This document shows, piece after piece, positions 47,401-54,344 of a stretch of 64,000 nt of DNA; position 1 is the stretch's first letter; each line of letters begins with the position of its first letter. The position numbers and the translations under genes were made by a program. The notes below the pieces were generated by a model that had not been told where the DNA came from, ran no database searches, and saw only the letters and a program-made list of their open reading frames with translations. This stretch comes from Tardibacter sp963781025 (GTDB taxonomy: Bacteria > Pseudomonadota > Alphaproteobacteria > Sphingomonadales > Sphingomonadaceae): positions 1,798,001 to 1,862,000 of the forward strand of contig CAWADU010000003.1 in the NCBI GenBank assembly GCA_963781025.1. Reading direction: 5' to 3'.

Positions 47401-47808
47401 GAACACCTCCGCAGCGAGGGGCCGCGCACTATTGTGCAACCATGGTCCGGACGGCGAATTCCGTCCGCGCCGAGCAATCGAACATTGTTTGTCATCGTTC
47501 GTCCCACCGACCTTCGGGTCTAATACGTAATTTCGGTAGCGACCCGGCACGGGAACAAGCTTGAACAGACCTGGCCCGACGACCAGGAACGACCAGCCGA
47601 GGCTCCAGCCCAGAAACGAAACCAATGCCGCCAGATATTCGAGCGCATCGGCATCATGCGGCGGCGGCCGATGAACGGATCGATAGAGCCAAAGCACGGC
47701 GGCGGCGCACAGCCCCAGCAATGCGAGGCCCAAGGCTCGCAAGGCGATCTCGGCAGCCCACCACCGCTCGCCGCTTTCCAGGCGACGCATGATTTTGCTC
47801 TTGGCCAT
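47311..47808 (-). CDS. Hypothetical membrane ORF reading in frame into kdpF
   Basis: From ATG 47808 the frame runs for 165 codons and includes kdpF as its last 29. The upstream part has two hydrophobic segments (about residues 22-44, LRALGLALLGLCAAAVLWLY, and about residues 60-82, VSFLGWSLGWSFLVVGPGLF). After residue 100 the sequence becomes low in hydrophobicity and basic, unlike a real domain, before reaching kdpF. The first 95 or so residues look like a genuine small inner-membrane protein; the junction may reflect an indel that removed its stop codon, as indels are common in this sequence. No family is recognised. Confidence 0.4.
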   Translation of the reverse strand: MAKSKIMRRLESGERWWAAEIALRALGLALLGLCAAAVLWLYRSVHRPPPHDADALEYLAALVSFLGWSLGWSFLVVGPGLFKLVPVPGRYRNYVLDPKVGGTNDDKQCSIARRGRNSPSGPWLHNSARPLAAEVFMTLQLILAGLTALGLLLYLVAVLLRPERF

Positions 47809-47857
47809 TGTTCCGCCACGTTGAAGCGCGTTGGATCGAATGTGGGCGAACCCTGCG

Positions 47858-47905
47858 TAAAGGTTCCACCGGAAAGATCGGCGCCGGAATAAAGATTCCG
47901 TAAAG
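47858..47905. promoter_or_regulatory. Candidate KdpE operator: repeated TAAAG(G/A)TTCC motif
   Basis: The divergent promoter region holds TAAAGGTTCC at 47858-47867 and TAAAGATTCC at 47890-47899 (32 bases apart, about three helical turns), with a further TAAAG at 47901-47905 (11 bases, one turn, after the second). On the other strand this reads as repeated CTTTA boxes, recalling the T-rich direct repeats bound by KdpE in other bacteria. It lies between the kdp-side ORF and kup and could control both. This rests on pattern only. Confidence 0.4.
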
Positions 47906-47987
47906 TCGGTGGCGGCCGAGCTGCCCCGGACCTAATGCGTGGTCAGGCGAAGTTCGTGGACTCGCTGAAAATGTAAGGGCGAACCGC

Positions 47988-49885
47988 TTGCAAGCAGTCG
48001 AAGAGGCGCAGGCCGAACACGCGCATGGCCATAACGAAAGCCTTGGCGCGCTGGCGCTCGGCGCGATCGGCGTCGTGTTCGGCGATATCGGTACATCGCC
48101 GCTCTACGCGCTCAAAGAAAGCTTCATCGGCCATCATCCTCTGGCGGTGGATCGCGCCCATATCTTCGGCGTGCTGTCGCTGATCTTCTGGTCGTTGACG
48201 GCCATCGTCACGATTAAATATGTCGTCCTCATCCTGCGCGCGGACAACAAGGGCGAAGGCGGCAGCCTCGCGCTGCTCGCTCTGATCACGCGCTCGCTCG
48301 GGCCGAACCGCTGGAGCGTCTTGATCATGTTGATCGGCATCGTGGCGACCGCCCTCTTCTATGGGGACGCGATCATCACGCCGGCGATCTCGGTCCTGTC
48401 GGCCGTCGAGGGGCTGACCGTTGTCGAGGTGCGACTCACCTCGCTCGTCATGCCGATCACCATCGCCATCCTGGTTCTACTGTTCGCCATCCAGTCCCGC
48501 GGGACGGGCAGCATCGGTAAACTGTTCGGCCCCGTGATCCTCGTCTATTTCGCGGTGCTGGCAGTTCTTGGTATCTCCGGCATAGCTCAAGCACCGGAGA
48601 TTCTCTGGGCGCTCAATCCCTGGTATGCGCTCAACTTCTTCCTGATCGATCCAATGTTGGCGTTTCTCGCACTAGGATCGGTGTTCCTCGCCGTTACCGG
48701 CGCCGAAACGCTTTATGCCGATATGGGCCATTTCGGACGCAAGGCGATCATGGTTTCCTGGCTGTACGCCGCTTTCCCCTGCCTGATGCTCAACTATCTG
48801 GGGCAGTCGGCCTTGATCCTGCGCCATCCCGAAGCGATCCAGAATCCCTTCTTCCTGCTGGCGCCGGAATGGGCGCGGCTGCCGCTGGTCGGACTGGCGA
48901 CGCTAGCGACGATTATTGCCAGCCAGGCCGTCATCTCCGGTGCCTTCTCAGTGTCGCAACAGGCGGTCCAACTTGGCTTCCTGCCGCGCCTCAAGATTCT
49001 CCACACCAGCGCCAAGGCGGCAGGGCAGGTTTATATTCCGCTGGTCAATTGGGGCCTGCTGGCCCTCGTCATCCTGCTCGCGGTCGGCTTTGGCAGTTCG
49101 AGCAATCTCGCCGCGGCCTATGGCATCGCCGTGACCGGCACCATGTTGATTACCGCCTGCATGCTCGGCGTGCTCACTTTCGCCGTCTGGAAATGGCCAC
49201 GGGTTCTCGCAGCGCTTGTCACTGGCATGTTCCTCATCATCGACGGTCTCTATTTTGCCTCGAACGCGACCAAGATTCCCGATGGCGGTTGGTTCCCGTT
49301 GCTGGTCGCGGCCATCGTCTTCACGCTGCTGACCACTTGGGCGACCGGGCGCCGTCTGATGCGCGAGCGTCTTGCCGAAGGCGCCATGCCGATCGAGGTG
49401 TTCATCAAATCCGCGGCCCAGTCGGTCAAGCGCGTCCCGGTACGGCCGTTTTCCTCGCTTCCACAGCCGATGCGATTCCATCGGCGCTGCTGCACAACAT
49501 CAAGCACAACAAGGTGCTGCATGAACGCGTCGTGGTGCTGACGGTCGCCGTCGAGCAGGTGCCACATGTCATCCCATCGAAGCGGACGGCGATCAGTGAC
49601 CTTGGCGAGGGATTTTACCGCATTATCCTGCATTACGGCTTCATGGACGAGGTCGATGTCCCGGCCGAACTCGCAAGGGTGACGAGCGCCGGCGCACCCT
49701 TCAAGACCATGGACACGAGCTATTTCCTCGCGCGGGAGACGTTGATCCCGTCTGCACGCCCGGGCATGGCGCTCTGGCGCGAGAAGCTGTTCGCCTGGAT
49801 GGTCCGCAATGCGGAAAGCGCCATGGAGTTTTTCAAACTGCCGACGAACCGGGTTATCGAACTCGGCAGCCAAGTGGAAATTTAG
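47988..49885 (+). CDS. kup: Low-affinity K+ transporter Kup/TrkD, one-base frameshift near the 3' end
   Basis: Starts at TTG 47988 (AAGGG box upstream). The N-terminal GALALGAIGVVFGDIGTSPL is the Kup signature, followed by KYVVLILRADNKGEGG and a dozen membrane helices through about residue 450. Near 49438-49441 one G is missing from an expected GGG: the frame ends in unrelated residues, whereas GTAVFLASTADAIPSALLHN continues in another frame, as in Kup proteins, down to the stop at 49883. Restoring the base gives 632 residues, the normal size. It gives constitutive K+ uptake, coupled to protons, next to the Kdp locus. Confidence 0.92.
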
Positions 49886-49936
49886 CGATGCATTTCGATG
49901 CCCGCTTAGCCGCTAACTAATAGATGAGACTGGCTG

Positions 49937-50137
49937 ATGATCGAGTTGCGCCAACTGCGTTACGTGATCGCGGCAGCAGAATGCGGCTCCTTCAGTAGAG
50001 CGGCACGCAACATGAATATCAAACAGGCGACACTCAGCCGACAAATCCTCCAGATCGAAAAGAGGCTGGGTACGTCCACAAGACGATCACTATACGCTAT
50101 TGAAACGACTATTATAGTCGTCTTAGGATGGCGATGA
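49937..50137 (+). pseudogene. Truncated LysR-family regulator, HTH fragment
   Basis: The first 46 or so residues (MIELRQLRYVIAAAECGSFS, RAARNMNIKQATLSRQ, ILQIEKRLG) are a clear LysR-type winged helix-turn-helix. After KRLGTS the sequence departs from the family and ends at 50137, so the whole effector-binding domain is absent. A full-length LysR gene would need about 900 bases. A short palindrome lies inside the degenerate end. Confidence 0.8.
50105..50121. repeat. Short palindrome in the lysR remnant
   Basis: ACGACTA-TTA-TAGTCGT, a perfect 7-base inverted repeat with a 3-base centre. A further inverted pair AAGACGA (50080-50086) and TCGTCTT (50118-50124) surrounds it. It sits where LysR homology is lost, so it may mark an insertion or deletion scar. 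Confidence 0.5.
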
Positions 50138-50254
50138 CAGGATCATGCGAGCCGGACGAAAGCCCGGCGAGCCAAATTTCGATTTCGGCCGAGCGGACCT
50201 TGGGACGCGCGGTCGCCGCCGATTTGCCGCAGCAGATTGGCGCAACATGCTGAA

Positions 50255-50284
50255 GCCGCAGGGCCGACGTTCCGGCCCTGCGGC
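50255..50284 (-). terminator. Hairpin downstream of the DUF932 remnant
   Basis: A perfect 12-base stem GCCGCAGGGCCG/CGGCCCTGCGGC with a 6-base loop lies directly after the minus-strand DUF932 stop. There is no run of T after the stem, so it is a strong hairpin but not a typical intrinsic terminator. Confidence 0.55.
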
Positions 50285-50293
50285 GGCCAAGCG

Positions 50294-50590
50294 TCAGGCG
50301 GCCTTGAGGCGCTGCATCCCCTCGGCCAGCGTCCAGAGTGCGCGGTTGAGCGTCACATTCTGGTCGATGCCGTTGATCGCGCGGGTTTGCGCGCGGCGGA
50401 TGCGCCCTTCGGCATTACGCTTGCGGCCCTGTAGTCCGCCCCGAACGACATACTCCTGAATGACGTTGAAGGTGGTCCACAGGCTGTCGCCGACATCCTC
50501 TCTTCGGCGCGGCTCGATGATCTGCTCGGGGCGAAGCGGGCTTTCATCCTCACCATAGCGGGCGACAAGGCTGACCTCGGCAAGCAAACG
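50294..50590 (-). pseudogene. C-terminal remnant of a DUF932 (plasmid/phage-type) gene
   Basis: The last 95 or so residues, with RYGEDESPLRPEQIIEPRR, GDSLWTTFNVIQEYVVRGGL and GIDQNVTLNRALWTLAEGMQ, are the end of a DUF932 protein of the kind carried by plasmids, phages and integrative elements. The rest of the gene (another 200 residues or more) is missing; upstream bases do not keep the frame and the island edge is only about 220 bases away. It shows the mobile origin of this end of the island. Confidence 0.75.
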
Positions 50591-50812
50591 CTGCTCGCTC
50601 CGGCGATGTCGCAAACGAGGGCCTTGGTCTCGAAGGAGTTGAGCGGCCGGGGGGAGCGGCCAACCGCCTCGAGGACGTGCTCGCGGGAGAGGATACGCAT
50701 GGCGAGGCTGTGTAGGGTCTGACCCCCGAGCTCCTCGCATCCGGGCATCGCGTTACCTTGCCGGTTACCTATGGTCCGGAGCCCGAAGGCTAGAAGTGTC
50801 GGAAATGATGGA

Positions 50813-50862
50813 AAAACTGGAGCGGGCGAAGGGATTCGAACCCTCGACCCCAACCTTGGCAA
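50813..50862. repeat. attR: 50-bp repeat inside tRNA-Gly(GCC)
   Basis: Matches 37699-37748 exactly. Here it forms the 3' two-thirds of the intact tRNA-Gly gene, so insertion restored the tRNA. The repeat ends in the anticodon arm, a common crossover position for tyrosine integrases. Confidence 0.93.
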
Positions 50863-50892
50863 GGTTGTGCTCTACCCCTGAGCTACGCCCGC
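50818..50892 (-). tRNA. tRNA-Gly (anticodon GCC)
   Basis: A 75-nt cloverleaf on the minus strand: acceptor stem GCGGGCG/CGCCCGC, D arm AGCUCAGGGGUAGAGC, anticodon loop UUGCCAA on a CAACC/GGUUG stem, T arm with GGUUCGAAUCC, discriminator U and encoded CCA. Its 3' part is supplied by the island repeat. Confidence 0.97.
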
Positions 50893-51194
50893 TCTGGCGT
50901 GCCGCCTGCGCAGGTGATCCGCAGCGGCGAGGCCGGGCTAATAGCGTGGGGCGGCCATGGGAGCAAGCCTGTAATTCGCGCATATTGCACGATCATGGCT
51001 GGAAGCGTTTCGCGCCGCCCATGACCATCGCGGCACAGGCTTGCCCCATATGCCGCCCGCCGATTATGGAAGGGCGTCCTGCGGTCGAGCCATAGCGCAT
51101 TGTCCGCGGTACGGCTTCGTACCAGTGATCGCCTCTTGGCATATGCGAAGGGGAAACCACATAAGGACCATGATTTATCGAGGGGAATGATCAG
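50893..51194. other. Intergenic stretch right of tRNA-Gly
   Basis: About 302 bases up to the thioredoxin-like gene. Short frames here run through the tRNA or have no supported product. A plausible leader for the downstream gene (GAGGGGA just ahead of GTG 51195) is the only feature I can point to. Confidence 0.5.
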
Positions 51195-52115
51195 GTGGCA
51201 TCACTTGGGCCGGGTGGACTGGGACTTGGCGGCGAGCGCGAAGCCCTTGAGGCGTTCAAGCGCGACGTCGTCGATCCATCGATGGATGCGCTGGTCATCC
51301 TCGATTTCTGGGCGGAATGGTGCGGTCCCTGCAAGGCGCTCGCGCCGGTGCTTGAAAAAGTGGTCGCCGAGTTCGCGCCCCGCGTGAGGCTGGCCAAGAT
51401 CAATGTCGACGAAAACCGCACGATCGCCGCCCAGTTTCGCGTTCAGTCAGTCCCGACGGTCTATGCCATCTTCCAGGGCCAGCCGGTCTATGATCTCACG
51501 CCCGCGCGCACCGAACGCGACCTGCGCCACTATTTGCAGGAGCTGCTGAAACAGCTTCCGGTGACGGGCGACGACACCGCCCCCGCGCCCGATATCGAGC
51601 CGCTGATCGCGATGGGCGAGCAGTCATTGAAGGCGGGCGACGCCAACCGCGCGTTCAGCATCTTCTCGCAGATCGTGGAAATGGCGCCTGACAATCCCTC
51701 CGCCGTGGCCGGGCTCGCCCAGACCCTGCTCGCGCTTGGCAACAAGGACGAAGCCGAAGCGGCGCTCGCGGCCCTGCCCGAACCGCAGGCAAAGGATCCC
51801 GCCGTTGCCCGCGCCCGGGCGGCCATTGCGCTCGCCAATGAGGCTGAGCCCATCGCCGATCTCGACGCGCTCGGCGCCGAAGTCGCGGCCGATCCCGACG
51901 CGCATGACAAACGGTTCCGTCTTGCGGGAGGCCATATGGCGCGCGGCGACCGCGATGCCGCCGCCGATGCGCTGCTGGAGATCATCCGCCGCGATCGCGC
52001 CTGGAACGAAGGAGCGGCGCGCGATCGCCTGCTGAAGCTTTTCGAGGCGGTCGGGCTTGACGATCCCTGGACGCTGGGACAACGGCGCAAACTCTCTGCT
52101 ATTCTGTTTTCCTGA
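51195..52115 (+). CDS. Thioredoxin-like TPR protein (YbbN/CnoX type)
   Basis: A 306-residue protein. The N-terminal thioredoxin fold has FWAEWCGPCKALAPVL with an intact CGPC active site (about residues 40-43) and VPTVYAIFQGQPVYDLTPAR. The rest is tetratricopeptide-type helices (ANRAFSIFSQIVEMAPDNPS, ALGNKDEAEAALAAL). This layout is that of YbbN/CnoX, a holdase that protects proteins under oxidative stress; the E. coli protein lacks the redox cysteines, whereas the CXXC here is complete. Start is GTG 51195 with GAGGGGA upstream. The next gene follows by 18 bases. Confidence 0.88.
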   Translation: MASLGPGGLGLGGEREALEAFKRDVVDPSMDALVILDFWAEWCGPCKALAPVLEKVVAEFAPRVRLAKINVDENRTIAAQFRVQSVPTVYAIFQGQPVYDLTPARTERDLRHYLQELLKQLPVTGDDTAPAPDIEPLIAMGEQSLKAGDANRAFSIFSQIVEMAPDNPSAVAGLAQTLLALGNKDEAEAALAALPEPQAKDPAVARARAAIALANEAEPIADLDALGAEVAADPDAHDKRFRLAGGHMARGDRDAAADALLEIIRRDRAWNEGAARDRLLKLFEAVGLDDPWTLGQRRKLSAILFS

Positions 52116-52133
52116 CAGGAATGGAGTCGCCCT

Positions 52134-52787
52134 ATGGCCGACAAGGACCTTCCCCACAGGATTTCGGTTTTTCCGCTTTCCGGCGCGCTCGTGTTTCCCC
52201 GCGCCCGTTTGCCGTTGCGCATATTCGAGCCGCGTTACCGGGCGATGATTCGCGACGCGATGGCGGGCGACCGGGTGATCGGCATGATCCAGCCGCGCGA
52301 TCACGGCAACTCCGACGAGGCGTGGAAACCGCTGCTGTTCGATGTCGGCGGACTTGGCCGGATCAGCCAGTGCACCGAAACAAATGACGGCCATTACCTG
52401 ATCGCGCTTGAAGGATTGTCGCGTTTTCGCGTCACGCGCGAACTCGATGTCGTGACCCCCTATCGCCAGGTCGAAGCGGACTATGACATTTTCCCGGAAG
52501 ATCAGTTGACCGCCGCGCCCCTGATGCCCGCGATGCGCGCGGCGATCGAATCCGAACTGAAAAACTATCTGGACCGGGCCGGACTGTCCGCCGATTGGCA
52601 AGTGGTGGTCGACAGCGATGATGAAGCACTGGTCAATACCGTCGCCAATGTCTGCCCCTTTGCGCCAGCCGAAAAGCAGGCGATGTTGGAAGCCCGCGAT
52701 CTTGTCTCACGCGCGGAACTGCTGTTGCAGATCATGCAGTTCACGACAGGCGCGATCGATACGGATCTGGGAGAAACGCTGCAATGA
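52134..52787 (+). CDS. LON substrate-binding-domain protein
   Basis: A 217-residue stand-alone LON N-domain: FPLSGALVFPRARLPLRIFE near the start, RVIGMIQPRD, and GLGRISQCTETNDGHYLIAL with the ensuing GLSRFRV, all typical. The protease and AAA+ parts of Lon are absent, as in many alphaproteobacterial proteins of this kind, whose function is not settled. It overlaps the Trm112-like gene by 4 bases. Confidence 0.88.
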   Translation: MADKDLPHRISVFPLSGALVFPRARLPLRIFEPRYRAMIRDAMAGDRVIGMIQPRDHGNSDEAWKPLLFDVGGLGRISQCTETNDGHYLIALEGLSRFRVTRELDVVTPYRQVEADYDIFPEDQLTAAPLMPAMRAAIESELKNYLDRAGLSADWQVVVDSDDEALVNTVANVCPFAPAEKQAMLEARDLVSRAELLLQIMQFTTGAIDTDLGETLQ

Positions 52788-52990
52788 CGAAGCCGACCGA
52801 AATTGACGCCGGACTGGACCCCAAGCTGCTTGAGGTGCTGGTGTGCCCGCTGACGCGCGGCCCGCTTGTCTACGACAGGGCGAAGAACGAACTTATTTCC
52901 AAACAGGCGGGTCTCGCCTATCCGATCCGCGACGGGATTCCGGTGATGCTGCCCGATGAAGCCCGCACGCTGGGACCGGATGAGGGATAG
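52784..52990 (+). CDS. Trm112-family small protein
   Basis: A 68-residue protein with the Trm112 pattern LDPKLLEVLVCPLTRGPLVY, SKQAGLAYPIRDGIPVMLPD. In other organisms Trm112 proteins bind and stabilise methyltransferases; the bacterial short form has no assigned partner. Only one cysteine is present, so no zinc site. It starts in a 4-base overlap with the LON-domain gene, and its stop is 9 bases from the convergent UbiH gene. Confidence 0.88.
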   Translation: MTKPTEIDAGLDPKLLEVLVCPLTRGPLVYDRAKNELISKQAGLAYPIRDGIPVMLPDEARTLGPDEG

Positions 52991-52999
52991 GCGGGAACA

Positions 53000-54226
53000 T
53001 TACACCAGCTCGCCGTGCAGCAGCTTTGGCAAATCCCCTGATTCGCCGCGCGCCTCGGCCATGAAGCGCCGCTTCAACGGTGGAATGCGGTCGACCGCCG
53101 CGATGCCCAGCGCCCGGATCCTCCGCATCGGTTTTCCGGGCAGGCTGAATAGCCGCGTCAGCACATCCGTCACGCCGGCCACCATCATCGTGTCGAGCCC
53201 CCGCCAGCGTTGATAGCGCGCCAGCACTTGCGGGTCGCCGAGGTCGAGCCCCAGCCGCGCGCCATCGACCAGCACCTCGACCAGCGCCGCCACATCGCGA
53301 AAGCCGAGGTTGAGACCCTGACCGGCAATCGGGTGAATGCCGTGCGCTAAATCGCCCGCCAGCGCCAACCTGTCGGCGACAATCCGTTCGGCATGATGAA
53401 AGCCGAGCGGATAGCTCCACGCCGGCGCGGCGAGCCGCACCTCGCCCAGAAAACCGCCCATGCGCTTTTCGATTTCCGCCACCAGCGCGCGGGCAGGCAG
53501 GGCGGTGACGACGGGCGCGAACGACGCCTTCACCGACCACACGATCGCCGACCGGGTTCCGTCGCCCCTGGGACCGTTCATCGGCAGGATCGCGAACGGC
53601 CCGGTCTGGTAGAAGATCTCGAACGCCGTATTGCCGTGCGATTTCTCATGATCGATGACGGTAACGACCGCTCCATGATCGTAGCGCCAGCGCGCCACCT
53701 TGATGCCGGCGGCCTCCCGCGTTGGCGAATTGCGTCCCTCGGCGACGATCAGGAGCGGGGCACGAAGCACGCGGCCGCCATCAAGTTCCACTTCCACCCG
53801 ATGCGGTCCGCGATCGATCCTCACCGCGCGCGCCGGTGCGTGAAGCGTCAGATGCCCGGCCTCTGCGGCGGCATCGAGCAGCGCCTGACGCAACAGGCGG
53901 TTTTCGACCATGAAGCCGAGCGGATCGCCCGCGCCGCCTTCGCGCGCATCGAAATCGAGCGCCATCGGCAACAGGCCCTCGGTGACGCGGATCTGGTTGA
54001 TCACACATGCGTGGGGCAGAAGACGCGCGCCTATGCCGATCGCGTCCAGCATCTTCATGCTGGCCGAGGCGACGGCCGACACCCGGCCATCGAAAGCGGG
54101 CGCGACGGTGTTCTTCAGATCGGCGGTATCGACGACGTGGCTCGACAGGCCATGCCGGTCAAGCGCGAGCGCCAGCGTCAGGCCATTCAGCCCACCGCCC
54201 AGAATAATAACATCGGCTTGTTCCAT
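53000..54226 (-). CDS. UbiH/UbiF/COQ6-family FAD-dependent hydroxylase
   Basis: A 408-residue flavoprotein monooxygenase. FAD-binding motifs are all visible: ILGGGLNGLTLALALDRHG at the N-terminus (Rossmann), VAEGRNSPTREAAGI (the DG-type motif), and GDLAHGIHPIAGQGLNLGFRD for the second FAD contact. This class hydroxylates the ubiquinone ring at one of three positions; which one cannot be told from the sequence here. It is divergent from ftsK with about 120 bases between starts. Confidence 0.88.
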   Translation of the reverse strand: MEQADVIILGGGLNGLTLALALDRHGLSSHVVDTADLKNTVAPAFDGRVSAVASASMKMLDAIGIGARLLPHACVINQIRVTEGLLPMALDFDAREGGAGDPLGFMVENRLLRQALLDAAAEAGHLTLHAPARAVRIDRGPHRVEVELDGGRVLRAPLLIVAEGRNSPTREAAGIKVARWRYDHGAVVTVIDHEKSHGNTAFEIFYQTGPFAILPMNGPRGDGTRSAIVWSVKASFAPVVTALPARALVAEIEKRMGGFLGEVRLAAPAWSYPLGFHHAERIVADRLALAGDLAHGIHPIAGQGLNLGFRDVAALVEVLVDGARLGLDLGDPQVLARYQRWRGLDTMMVAGVTDVLTRLFSLPGKPMRRIRALGIAAVDRIPPLKRRFMAEARGESGDLPKLLHGELV

Positions 54227-54344
54227 GGCGCTGTCTTAATGCCCTTTACGATGAACTGCGAGCCGCTCTTTCTCAAGGGTGCTTGACCCCGGGCGCTTTG
54301 AGAGCGATTCAATCGCCTGAGCAGAACGAAAGGGGAATCGAGTG

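Larger units (their letters stand above)
37699..50862. mobile_element. tRNA-Gly-integrated genomic island carrying two K+ uptake systems
   Basis: The island is bounded by a 50-base direct repeat (37699-37748 and 50813-50862) that is the 3' part of tRNA-Gly(GCC). At the right end the repeat is joined to the 5' half of an intact tRNA gene; at the left end only the 3' fragment remains. A tyrosine integrase gene starts about 130 bases inside the left end, the usual position. Cargo is kdpF-kdpB-(small ORF)-kdpA-kdpC-kdpD-kdpE and kup. Near the right end are truncated lysR and DUF932 genes, as seen in old islands. The damaged integrase suggests the element no longer moves on its own. Confidence 0.88.

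Noticed and set aside
50796..51095. 99-codon frame starting with MSEMMEKLERAKGFEPS
   Set aside because: It reads through the tRNA-Gly gene, a well-known source of false protein predictions.
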